Assembly (NCBI GenBank): GCA_027575805.1
Contig: JANBPU010000006.1
Span: 242,344-306,343, forward strand
Reading direction: 5' to 3'
Source of the DNA: Mycoemilia scoparia
Taxonomy: Eukaryota; Kickxellomycota; Kickxellomycetes; Kickxellales; Kickxellaceae
DNA length: 64,000 nt
The notes below the pieces were generated by a model. It was not told the origin of the DNA and did not search any database. It worked only from the letters and a program-made list of their open reading frames with translations. This document shows positions 22,103 through 33,227 of this stretch, in pieces. How positions within the stretch are numbered: the stretch's first letter is position 1; the number at the start of each line of letters is the position of its first letter. Position numbers and translations under genes: made by a program.

Positions 22103-25100
22103 ATGGACGGCCACATTAACGTTGCTATACGAATTCGACCGCTTAATCAGAGAGAGCTGAATAGTGTAAATTCAACTGCATTAACACAAAGACCATGGCT
22201 CGTACAAGGTGACAGCATTTCCCAGCGCATATACACAGATAACAGAGTGGTCACTGGGAATATCTTTACATATGGTAAGTAGTCTAATGAACAGCTTTTA
22301 AGGGGATTCGTTGAAACGCACTTGCATTTCAGGATTTTATCGCCATTCAATTTGTATTATAATATAGACAAAGTCTTTGACCAAAAAAGCACCACTCTTG
22401 AGGTTTACAATGCAACTGTCAAGGGGATAATAGAGTCCTCAATGGATGGTATGAATGGAACTATATTTGCATATGGACAAACATCATCCGGAAAAACTGT
22501 AAGCTAGAACTGTTTGTAAATACTGCTGTATATTGTATTCTATATACACTTCTAATAACTCGAATGTTGAATTTTTTTAAAAACTAGCACACAATGCATG
22601 GTTCCCAGGCCGATCCGGGCATTATCAAGCTTTCTGTACGCAATATATTTGATATTATAGAAAATGTAAGTATTGACTTTTATCTAAATATTGGGAAAAC
22701 ACACACACATATATATATGGGTAGTTATTTTTGAAGGGCTAAATGCAGATAGTGCATAATGAGGCATTGGTCAATGAAAATATAGGCCTTGCCTTATGCA
22801 AGTTGAAACTGGCCTACTAGTAAAACTTAGCCCTTCAAAAATAATCTTTCATATGTCTTGAAGTATCTATTTATAACTAATCTATGCTGACCCACTAGGA
22901 AAAGGAAAGAGAATTTCTTATTCGCGTATCATATCTTGAAATATACAATGAAGTTATCCGAGATCTTATAGAACCATCAAAAAACAACCTAAAGATTCAT
23001 GAGACTGTAAAAGTAAGTTTGAAACACTGCTCACTATACTATTTTACAATTGTTGTCAGCGTATTGATTTACTATTTTTTGTTTTCATCGACTATTAGAA
23101 AGAAATATTTGTTGGTGGATTATCAGAACAAATCGTGTTTAATTCTAAAGAAGTTGAGCAAATACTTGAGAAGGGTGACAGTAAGTCATCAGTCCAATAC
23201 TGTTTGTCCATGTAAACATAATGACTGTTTTTTATCATTAATATCATTAATTTTTATAGGAAATCGGCATGTTGGAGGAACAAATATGAACGAAAGGAGT
23301 AGTAGATCACATACAATTTTCCGAATCATAATAGAAAGCAGGGATCGTGTTGATAATGTAGAAGCATGCGATCAGAGCGTTAGTAATTTTGGAGATGAGG
23401 AAGGATTTACTGGTGCGGTTAAGGTTTCATGTTTGAACCTTGTTGATTTGGCTGGCTCAGAAAGAGTCGGTCAGACTGGTGCAGAAGGTCAGCGTCTCAA
23501 GGAGGGAGCTCATATCAACAAAAGTCTTTTATCCCTTGGAACTGTGATCAGTAGGCTATCAGAAGAAGGAAACGACCATGGTCACATTCCATACAGAGAT
23601 TCCAAACTGACTCGTATCCTACAAACATCATTGGGAGGAAATGCTCGAACAGCAATCATATGCACAATTACTCCTGCTCTAGCTTATGCGGAAGAGACTC
23701 TGAGTACGCTCAAATTTGCAAGCAGAGCAAAAACTATCACCAACAAACCTGAAATCAACGAAGAGCTTCGTGGAGACGCTCTACTGCGTAAACTGAAGCG
23801 CGCCAAGGAATTGGAAGATGAAGTCGGGCGAATGAAGGATATGGCTGAGCTCAAAGTCAAAGTAGAAGAGCGTAACAAGAACCTTTTGCGCGATCTGTGG
23901 AAATCTGAACAGGAGAGGTTAAGGCTAGAGCGTGAATTGGAGGAACGGAAACAGCTTACATTCTTTAGGAAGGATGGTTATTCAGATGAAAGTGAAGCTA
24001 CCAAGCTAGCACGCCGTCAGACATGGTTCCCTGGTCTTAGAAATGACTTTGTCTCTATGAAGGTATGACTCATTGCAACACTATACATACTGACTCAAAA
24101 CAAATATTCACTATTAACACACAATTTTAATATACACTCCTTCTTAGGGCGATATTGGTGACCCTCTTTTCCCACATTCCAGGCCCCTTGGTGTTGATGA
24201 GCTCGGTTTCCCTGAACCTTCACCAAAAGATGGCCGGCTTTCTAATGTAACTTTGCGAGAAAACCAACAGGGCTTTGAGGATGACTATACATTTAATAGG
24301 GTACTCTCTTTACAACACAATGTCTCGTATCTAGAAGAGCAAATAAGCACACTGAGAGGCGAGAATATTGAGCAGCAGGCTGCTTTGGACCGATTTGTTG
24401 AGGAGTATACGTCACTGCTTGGTACACTCTCTCAGCTGGCTGATAGCAAAGAACCACCAAAGACTCCCACCCAAAATGTCAAAAATGCTGGTTCTGAAAA
24501 TCCTGACCAGTTACCTGAGGTTGTTAAGCTCCGAAGAATGATCAGACAGATCATGGAATCACTAATTGTCACAAAGAACCAATGCATTGATCTACGAAGA
24601 CAACGACCTGAGGCTCAATTCCTCGAAATGGAGTTGGATGCTACTCGACAAGCATCACTCGACTTAGAAAACGAATTGCAGAAAGTTACATCAAGGGCGA
24701 CAGAAGCAGAAAAATTCCTTGGTGAACTACAAACAGAGATTGCCATGCTCAAGGATCAAGCCATCGAAGACCAAAAGAATCTAAAAATTGCTACGGAAAA
24801 AGCTGACAAAAGTGAAAAATATTTGGCCGGTCAAATGGCTGAATCTGAAGACAAGCTTAATGAGAAGGCCAAGATCATTGATTCACTTTCTGAAGAGATC
24901 AACCAATTCAAATCTCGTGAAAACAAATGGGAAGAAGAGAAGGAGAATATCACGAGCACTCACAAAGCAGAAATCGAGGTGGTTCGGTTGCAGTTGAAAG
25001 ATGCTCAGTCCAAGATCGATTCAAATAGCAAGGAGTTTGAAAAGGATAAAGATGTACTGGTGGAAGACAAGTCAAAGCTTTTATCTAAAATTGAAGAACT

Positions 25101-28100
25101 CCAGCAACAATTGGAAGAAACAAACTTCCAACACCAAACAGAAAAGGATGACTGGAAAGCTGAAAAGGATGAGTATCTTGGAAATATACAGGATAATGAC
25201 TCCAAGATTGGCGAGCTAAACGCTACTATTGACAATCTAAAGACCCTCAATGCCAACATTGAAGCAAAATATTCTGCCGAGATTAGAGACGCAGTAAACA
25301 TGATAAAGCATAGAGACGAGGTGAATGTCGAACTGGATGACAAGATCCATGAAAAGGAGAAAGAAATCGACGAATATAAGCAGACTATAGCTGATCTCAA
25401 AGAAAAATCTAGTGGTATTGACCAAGTTGCCAGTTCTCTGAAAAAGAAGATAGTTGAAATTGAAGAGGAAAACGAGGCTCTGTTCAATAGGCTTGAAACT
25501 GCATCTCTAAAAATCGACGAGCGTGATTCCAAGATAAAAGAGCTCAAAGAGAAATTAGAAATTTCCGAGCAACAAGAAAAAGAAGTGCGTGAAAAATTGT
25601 CACAAACTGAGGACAAATATAATGAAGCTAGCCAAAAGTATACTTTGCTTGAGTCCACACAACTAGAGATGGAATCGATGGTTGCTTCACTCACTAAACA
25701 AATATCCGAGTATAAATCGCAAGTAGAGAGGATTGGTCTAGAATTAGAAAATGCTAAAAAGACCAGTACAGAAGCTTCATCTCAAGCGGAGAAACAGAAA
25801 GCAGATGACGATTCTGAAATCTGTAATTTGAACATGAGGATAAAATCCCTTGAGACCGAGTTAGAAAATGCTGGAAACGCCCGTGATAGTTATCTAAAAG
25901 CCAAAGAGGACTCTGAGAGCAAAGCACAGAATGACATTCAAGCTTTACAGGAAGAAATATCTCGAATTACTTCTACTCATTCAGCCGCCGTGGCAGAACT
26001 TGATGAGATGAAAGCAAAGGTTACAGAGCTAACAGATAAACTCTTGCGGCTGTCGCAAGAAAAGGAATCCATCAGTGGCAATTTATCTGAAAAAGCTCAG
26101 AACAACCAAAAGCTTCTAGAGGATATTGATAAACTAACCTCTGAAAGCCAGAAAGCAGAAGAAACGATCAAATCTCAAACCACTAAATTACAAAGCCTTG
26201 AAGATGAAGTCAAAATGCTTACTGACGAGAAATCAGATGTCATATCGAAAAATAAAGAACTCGAAACCAAGATAGGAGAGCTTACAGAAGAAGCCGAAAT
26301 ACTATGTGCAAGGTCTAAAGATTTAGAACAAAAATTGACAACTTCGGATGAAGCATCAAAGAAACTTTCTGAAGATTACGAGTTGCTGAATTCTGAAAAT
26401 AAATTGAGTACACAAAAGATCCAAGATCTAGAGGCCGGGATTTCTAAAAAGGCTTTGGAATTTGAATCCCGCATTGATCAATTAACCAAGAAGCTAGAAG
26501 ATGGCCAGACTCTGATGTCCGAACAAATCACCCGCCAAGAAAAAGTGGAAAGTGAGACAAAGGCTGATCTAGAGCACAAAAAAGGAATGCTATCTGAGCT
26601 CGAAAATGCAAACACCCTTATATCTGAAGAGCTCGCAACAGCAAAAGCAAAGATTGAATCACTCAACAAACAGCTTGAAGCAACAAATCACAGCTCTTAT
26701 ACTAAGCTTAAACACATACAAGATACTAAAAGCGAATTGGATGATCAATTAGAGGAGCTGAAGGCAGTGAAAGCATCTTTATCAGCTGAACTTGACAATA
26801 TAAAATCCGACCTTGATAAAGAAATAAAGCTTCATAGTGACACCAAACTCTCTCAAGAAAACGAAAGAATTGCGTCTGAGAAAAAATATTCGGAGTTGCT
26901 TGACAAACTGAAATCACTGGAGAAACAGAATGATTCTCTTAAGCTTGATATTAATTCATTGTCAGAACAGATTGAGACATCAAGGACTCAGGCCAAAGCT
27001 GACAAAGAGTTGATTAATAATAAGGACAATTGTATCATTGAGCTTCAGAACCAAATAACGCTATTTAATGAGATGAATGATAAACAAACGGCAAAGATCC
27101 AAGAATTCGAGGCAAGCTGTAGGAGCCAAACAGAAAAGAATGACGATTTGTCCACGAAAAATTCTTCGCTACAATCAGAGAATGATAGGTTACAGAACGA
27201 TATTGTTAACTTGGAGGCTGTCATTAAAAAACTACAATATTCCAGTGATGATACCAAACAAAAGCTTGATCGGGCTGAAAAGCATATTACCGCCCTTTCT
27301 GATGACATTAGCAGCAGAGAAGCCGATATTGAGAGACTAAAGAGCGAAATTGAAAACAACAAAGAGTTGACCTCAAGTACAACCGCTGATATGAGCAAGA
27401 CTGTGTCTGAGCTTAGAAAACAGCTAGAAGATGAGGTTGGAAAAAGCCGTGATCTTAGTGCTGAATTACTTGAAACTAAACAAGGAATCAGTGCAATGGA
27501 AAAGGAACGCGCAGATGCTTTAGAGTCCAGAGCTAAGGAGATAGAACATTTGTCCACCAAGCTAGAATCCCTGGTTCAAGAATCTGAGTCACTAAAGTCC
27601 AACCTTGAGCAGCGAGAGGAGCAAATTGAAAGCTTGGAAAAAAAGTACACTGAAATGTTGGCCGAAAGTGAGAGGCAGATCAAAACATTAAACGACTCCT
27701 TGAAAGAAGAAAGGCTAAAGTGTGATGGAGCTGATAAAATGTTGAAAGAAGCCAACAAAAAGCTTTCAACGCTAGATAATGAGCTTTCAAATGTGTCCAA
27801 AAACGAGAGTGAGAAACTAAAGCTTCTTGAGGATGCCAATCTTGAGCTGAAAAAGAATTTAGAGGACGCCAGTGCCAAACTAGAAGAGAGTTCTCAAGAG
27901 ATCACTGACGCCAACGAATCGATCGAAACCTTAAAATCGATGATGACAGAACTAGCTAGGATAAAGGATGGCGAAATAACAGAGTTAGAGGCGAAAGTAG
28001 AAGACCTCAACAAAAAAATTGGAAACCTCGCAGTTGAAATTGAGGAAAGAGACGCAAAGAAACTAGAACTTGAAAATCACGGCAACAAATTGTCTGAGGC

Positions 28101-29848
28101 TCTTACCCAATCCTCCAAGGAAAAACAATCTTTGGAATCGGAGGTCAATAATTTGCGAAAACTTGTAGAAGAGAGGGATCGCTCAATTTCGGATTTCAAG
28201 TGCCAAGTTGAGGAGTCAAAGAACTCGCTTGCTAATAGCAACAAATATCTAAACCAGCTGAAGTCCGGATTTGATGAACTGCAAAGCCTTTCTACCAAAC
28301 AGAAGGACCAAATTGCGACTTTAACAGAAAAGGTTCAGAAGCTTGATAACCTTGAACTTGAAGCAAAACAACTAAGTACGGGGTTGGATGATAAGCGCAC
28401 TGCCTTGATTTCGAGTGAGGAAAAGGTCGCCAATCTTAACCAAATAAATAACAGCCTCAAGGAGCAAATTAGCAAGCTAGAATCTGATCTTGCTGCCATC
28501 ACATCTCATAATGACGAGATTAAGCAGCAGCTATCGCAATTGTTGAATATCAAAGAGGAGCTAGACAGTCTTCAAGAACACAAAAAAACCATCACAAACA
28601 AACTAGCTACTATGATTGAAGGCAGTTCTGAAAATGACATGGAGCTTGATTCGGCGGTGCAAATAATTGCCTCTATGGTTTCCGAATATAGGGACAGATT
28701 GACCGTAAGATAAATTATAATATAATTACTAGTCCTATTACAATGGTCACCTCTATTACCCATATATATGCTCACGACCTGTGTTTATGATGCTTGTAGT
28801 CACTTAATAAAGAGTCCAAGAATATAAAAGATAGTCTAGAAAAATCTGAATCCACAAACCACAAGCTTGAGCGCCGCATTGCCAAGTTTAAGGAAGCATA
28901 TCTTCAGGATATGAAGCATCTTCGTGAAGAAGAAGAAAAAGCCAGATCTCAAACACAGAGGCTTGAGAGTGAGCTCCGGATGAAGACAAAACAGCTTGCT
29001 GAAGCACAGCAGAATCTCGAGGCAAGCAAAACCGACCTCAGCTCGATGGTAAGTAAACTAGAAATATTGTCTATATTTGTATCATTACTTTAACTGATGA
29101 TTATATTTTGGGAATATAGATGAAAAACCAGGAATCGCTTCGAGATGCACTGTGTGACAATAACAGCCATAACAAGAATGGCAAAGGTGGCGATGATGAT
29201 GGAGAGCCAACCCCTCTGTCTAGCTACAAACTTCAAATTGAGAAACTAAAAGAAGAACTTGAAAGCGCACGGAAAGATTATAGACAGGAGATCTTTATGA
29301 AATCCAACGAGATGACCAGAGCACAACAACTATCCGACCAACTTTCAGTAGCAAGACTAGAAATAACATATCTCAAGAAGGAACTCAGTGCTCACAAACC
29401 TATTGAAAAACATAAAGTAGAAAGATCCTTAGATTCAACAAGACTAGATAAACCCAATAATGATAGTTTAGCAATTTCTGCTCCAACAACCAGGATTATA
29501 AACCCAGATTCAGTGTGCCCTGAAAGTACAAATATATCAGGTAACAGAAAGCGTGCCCAAAGCCGTGCTAGCTCGAATACTGATAGTGTCAACCCTGAAA
29601 TTCCTTTGAAGAATGGAAAAGCCCTTCCTACTCAGGCACCAATGAAGCGCCAACATGTAGATGGTAGTAATGACACCCAAGAGGCAAGGTCTAACAAGGA
29701 AAATACTGTTCAATCAGAAGCCGAACCTACAGAAAGCGCGAAATCGGTCAGGAGCCATGGTAGGTTTGCTGAAAGTCGCAGGAGGAGGAGAAAGGAGAGA
29801 GCTACGACTGAAGATGAACAGCTCCAGGAGCAATGCAAAACACAGTAA
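22103..29848 (+). CDS. Kinesin-7 (CENP-E-like) with very long coiled coil
   Basis: A 2299-residue plus-end-type motor. Exons: 22103-22274, 22368-22498, 22588-22665, 22899-23012, 23099-23180, 23260-24062, 24148-28704, 28815-29048 and 29120-29848. The motor is N-terminal: VAIRIRPLN, P-loop GQTSSGKT (residues 94-101), switch I NERSSRSH (203-210), switch II DLAGSE (255-260) and HIPYRDSKLTRILQ. The phrase GTIFAYGQTSSGKTHTMHG and the length group it with kinesin-7/CENP-E. Residues from about 500 to 2050 are almost continuous heptad-like Glu/Lys/Leu coiled coil. The C-terminus is basic and less ordered (RRRRKER). An in-frame codon run upstream to 21905 exists, but ATG 22103 directly precedes the motor. 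The exon 7/8 junction (28704/28815) is the least certain. CENP-E links chromosomes to microtubules; that role here is inference. Confidence 0.9.
22715..22854. mobile_element. MITE-like family A copy inside kinesin intron 3
   Basis: About 140 bp with clear terminal inverted repeats: ATATGGGTAGTTATTTTTGA at the left and CCCTTCAAAAATAATCTTTC at the right. ACTAGTAAAACTTAGCCC near the right end matches the subterminal block of other copies. It sits within the 233-nt intron 22666-22898, without damaging the splice sites. Confidence 0.8.
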
Positions 29849-30311
29849 CATTAAACATTTGTCGATTATTATTCTTACTATTTTTATTTATAATTATCAG
29901 CATTAAAACTTGTCTTTATTAGTATTACATAAAACGTATATTAAAACCACGTTAAAGATTATAATAGTCAATGTGATGATTAATTGAAATTTCAGTTTTA
30001 TAATGGTCAAAATTTCAGTCCAACATAGGTGTATTTTTCACATAGTTAACAGAATATGGGCGATTATTTTTGAAGCGTAACTTTGCTAATGAATAGCGAT
30101 TGCTTGTTTTACTGCGATTGCCCCCTATAGCTGATAGTCACTATAAGGTAACTTTAATAAATATTGATCTGTATGAGTATCAGTGTTGTTAGACAAACTT
30201 TGGTTGCTGAGTGCATAAATCATATAATAGTGAAATGTTATATATGACACGTATGGCAATTACAAGTAAAATATGATTGGACAAAATTCCTTTTGGCAAC
30301 AAAAATAGTTA
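29849..30311. other. Intergenic between kinesin and tRNA pair
   Basis: AT-rich 3' flank of the kinesin gene, followed by a degenerate family A element at 30054-30174. No gene is seen. Confidence 0.6.
30054..30174. mobile_element. MITE-like family A copy, degenerate right end
   Basis: The left end ATATGGGCGATTATTTTTGA is near-perfect. The internal block GCGATTGCCCCCTATAGCTG matches other copies. The right end (GTCACTATAAGGTAACTTTA) has diverged. It lies about 140 bp upstream of tRNA-Ser. Confidence 0.65.
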
Positions 30312-30393
30312 GTCACTTTGGCCGAGTGGTTAAGGCGGCGGCCTGCTAAGCCGTTTCACTTTGTGAGCGCAGGTTCGAATCCTGCAGGTGACG
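30312..30393 (+). tRNA. tRNA-Ser (GCT anticodon)
   Basis: An 82-nt class II tRNA. The acceptor stem GTCACTT pairs with AGGTGAC. The anticodon loop CTGCTAA carries GCT at 30345-30347. The long variable arm has a TCAC/GTGA stem. Internal promoter boxes are canonical: A box TGGCCGAGTGG and B box GGTTCGAATCC. No intron is present. There is no T-run after it before the next tRNA starts 20 nt downstream. Confidence 0.95.
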
Positions 30394-30412
30394 CACTTCT
30401 CTCCTCTTACTT

Positions 30413-30486
30413 GCTCTTGTGGCGCAATTGGCTAGCGCGTTCGACTGTTAATCGAGAGGTTGGTGGTTCGAGCCCACCCAGGAGCG
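30413..30486 (+). tRNA. tRNA-Asn (GTT anticodon)
   Basis: A 74-nt class I tRNA. The acceptor stem GCTCTTG pairs with CAGGAGC. The anticodon loop CTGTTAA carries GTT at 30447-30449, closed by TTCGA/TCGAG. A box TGGCGCAATTGG and B box GGTTCGAGCCC are present. No intron is seen. It follows tRNA-Ser after a 19-nt spacer. Confidence 0.95.
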
Positions 30487-30489
30487 GTC

Positions 30490-30502
30490 TTTTTGCTTTT
30501 TT
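30490..30502 (+). terminator. Pol III terminator of the tRNA pair
   Basis: Two T-runs, five Ts then six Ts separated by GC, start four bases after tRNA-Asn. They are the first terminator-like T-runs after tRNA-Ser as well. Confidence 0.8.
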
Positions 30503-31089
30503 CTATCCTATATTTGTTGCGGGGTCCTTTGCTGGAGGTTCCCCGGCCTCCTCCATTTTTGGATAGAATAATATTTGGGAGGGCTTATAGAGGTAACTTT
30601 ATTGTAGGATAAAAATAAAGAGAAAAGAAAATAAACTTAGGATAGAAAAATAAAATTAGCCTGGACAAAACCACAAGGGGAAAACCTTGGCTATACTACT
30701 AAAGGAATAAAATAGAAAAATAATAACTAAACTTAAACTAAAAGATTCCCAGGAGGTACTAATAATATTGTTTACTAGTTCCCTCAATATAAATTTCAGG
30801 TTGTATCAGTTATGGGTATAATATAAATTTGTCTCTGTTCTGTTAGACTCTGACTTATGATGATCTTATGGGTAGAATTTTCTACCCCACGACATATTTT
30901 GAAGGATATTTTTGATATTCATTGTATTTTTAAGGTTTTAAATATATACCTTTTTCAATCGATTTCAAACTGTTAATGCCTTAATCAATCCTAATTTCAT
31001 TTTTCTAGAACCGATATTTTAAAGTTAGATTAATTTATTTTGATGATTTATACGTATAGTAAAAATTATGGACACTCATTAACATAGAA

Positions 31090-31210
31090 ATAGGGAATTG
31101 TTTATGAAGAATAACCATCTGCTAATAATTGGCGAGCACTCATATGGCTGTGACTGCCTCTATAATGTTTTTTGCTACCAAAAGATACCCTTCAAAAAAT
31201 ATCACCCATG
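31090..31210. mobile_element. MITE-like family A copy
   Basis: About 120 bp. The right end CCCTTCAAAAAATATCACCC is well kept, the left end (ATAGGGAATTGTTTATGAAG) is diverged. The internal GGCTGTGACTGCCTCTATAA matches the family block in the same orientation as the 5.8-kb copy. Confidence 0.7.
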
Positions 31211-31315
31211 TTCAAATAAACACCTTCGTTTGCATGGCATCTCAAAGCGAGACTTGGGAAATATAGCTTTACCTAAAAGCATTGGTAATTTATTGTCAAC
31301 ATTGCAAGTAAAGCC

Positions 31316-31436
31316 ATATGGATCATAATCTTTGAAGGGTGAATTTTGGTGACTGATGATTATAGGGGCAATCACAGCTAAATGAATGTCCAGTTTTACT
31401 AGTAAACTTTCAACCTTCAAAAATTATTGTCCATAT
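31316..31436. mobile_element. MITE-like family A copy, inverted relative to its neighbour
   Basis: About 121 bp, starting ATATGGATCATAATCTTTGA and ending ACCTTCAAAAATTATTGTCC. The internal block GATTATAGGGGCAATCACAG is the reverse complement of that in the copy about 100 bp upstream, so the two lie in opposite orientations. The subterminal TTTTACTAGTAAACTTTC matches other copies. Confidence 0.8.
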
Positions 31437-31552
31437 AGATCCCCATAACTATTATATTTAGTAAAGTGTATATGGTTATCAATTCTATAAAACCTAAATC
31501 GTAACAAAAAAATATTAAACCTATCCTAGTTTAAAATTAAGCGATACCAGCC

Positions 31553-32648
31553 ATGCCAAAAGTAAAAAAAGGAAAGCTCAAATCATCATTAAAAACAATG
31601 CTAAAAGGGAAGCCCAAATTCAAAACCCCCGTACAACCTAAAACACCGTCAATAAAAAAGACATCAGGGCCAAGATATCAATTTCCTTATTCAAAGAATG
31701 ACTATATACTCCTAGTTGGCGAAGGTAAAAACAAATACAATTGCAATTAGAATTTTACTTATGACTGTCAAATATTAATGTGTGTGGATTTTGCAACTTT
31801 CATAGGCAACTTTAGCTTTTCTCATTCTATAGCTAAAACCATAGGAACAGGAAAAAACATTGTAGCAACAGCCTATGATTCTGAATCTGTGGTTGAAGAA
31901 AAATATACAAATGACGCAGTAAATCACATAAAGGAACTCAAAGATCTTGGTGGAACAGTTTTGTTTGACATTGATGCAACAAAGCTAGAAAAACGAAAAA
32001 TCTTGAAAAACAAACGATTTACGCATATAATATTCAATTTTCCCCATTGTGGCAAGTAAACATGTGTTTAAATGATGAAAATGATGCTGTTGCCATAAAT
32101 TGACTCCAACTATTTATATTTCGAAATACCATTTAGGTCTAGGAATAAAAGATCAGGATAGGAACATACTTTCCAATCAACAGCTTTTGCTAAACTTCTT
32201 TAATAGCGCATCTAAATTGCTCACCACACCAGCATCACAGACGGTTTCAAACAAAGATGAATCTTTGGATGAACCATCTGATTTTGAGGAAAATGGGGCT
32301 GTTCCTGATTTGAACCGATTCGGAGAAATACATGTATCGCTAAAATCGGGTCTTCCATATGATAACTGGGATATACGGATGCTGTCAAGGAAGGCTGGTC
32401 TTCGCAGCAAGGTGACCATGCCATTCAACCTTAAGTGGTTCCCATTATATGAACATCGCCGAACCCTGGGATTTAAGGACGGACTTTCCAAAGGAGGAAA
32501 TCAAGAGATAGCTGAAAAAAATCCAAAGCTATATGCATTTGTGATAAAAGAAAGCCTAGATCCTCAACACCCACAAAACCAAGACAATGACGGCTCAAAA
32601 AAACGTAATAGGGATGGCCACTCTGAAGATTCTGATAGCGATGATTAA
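31553..32648 (+). CDS. BMT5: 25S rRNA (uridine-N3)-methyltransferase Bmt5-like
   Basis: A 309-residue nucleolar methyltransferase (DUF2431 family) expected to make m3U in large-subunit rRNA. Exons: 31553-31724, 31806-32051 and 32137-32648. The N-terminus is Lys-rich (nucleolar-type). The SAM-binding beginning DYILLVGEGNFSFSHS is formed across intron 1. FTHIIFNFPHCG and GIKDQDRNILSNQQLLLNFF are formed across intron 2 and correspond to the family's FNFPH.G.GIKDQDRNI. Intron 2 must use a GC donor (GCAAGT): no GT donor gives an open, family-matching frame. A Ser/Asp/Glu-rich linker (about 175-200) and an acidic C-tail are present. It is convergent with STE50. Confidence 0.9.
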
Positions 32649-33227
32649 AAAACTATATCTGTATAATCAATAAATTGCAAAACACTGCTTTGGTAAAATT
32701 CATAAAATCTGCGACAGTAACTTCTGTGTATAATACTTATTTTCACCAAGTATTCTGTTGACCTATTCTTTATAATGATATGTAATACTAAAAGATTGTA
32801 ACAACAGATTATCTCGTTTGGTTTCCATAGTAGTAGTAGTAGTAATGGTAGTAGTAGTGGTAGAACTCTCCTGGTCATAACAAGCTTGGCTATGGTGATC
32901 GGATGGGAACAAACATCTTCTCGCTTATATGGCCACAATTCAAAAGCAGGAAATGAAGAATGATCTTTTATTGGCACAAATTCCTAAAAGATCCAATCTG
33001 TTTGTACATAAATGTCATAATAAGTCATCCTTCCATTACTAAGGAATATATATCGTTAGATTTTCCTAATTATAAACAATCGGGTAACAAATATGTTCAT
33101 TAATTAATAACATTGCAGCAAATATATAGGCTTAAAATGCTAAAATAACCAGATATATACGCAATGATTAAAAGGAAGATAGAATATTTCAAAATTGTTT
33201 TGATGAGAATAAAAATATGTTTTGATT
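32649..33227. other. Intergenic between convergent BMT5 and STE50
   Basis: A 579-bp shared 3' region. It contains a GTA/AGT trinucleotide repeat near 32828-32863 and otherwise AT-rich, probably untranslated, sequence. Confidence 0.6.

Larger units (their letters stand above)
30503..31552. other. Intergenic, AT-rich, two MITE copies
   Basis: Over 1 kb of very AT-rich sequence between the tRNA pair and BMT5. Two family A elements lie at 31090-31210 and 31316-31436. Frames here overlap the elements and are not credible genes. Confidence 0.6.

Noticed and set aside
25005..27878. Long minus-strand Ser/Phe-rich ORFs under the kinesin coiled coil
   Set aside because: Antisense shadows of the repetitive Glu/Lys/Leu codons.
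32828..32863. GTA/AGT repeat as a CRISPR-like or structured array
   Set aside because: Simple trinucleotide slippage repeat without spacers.
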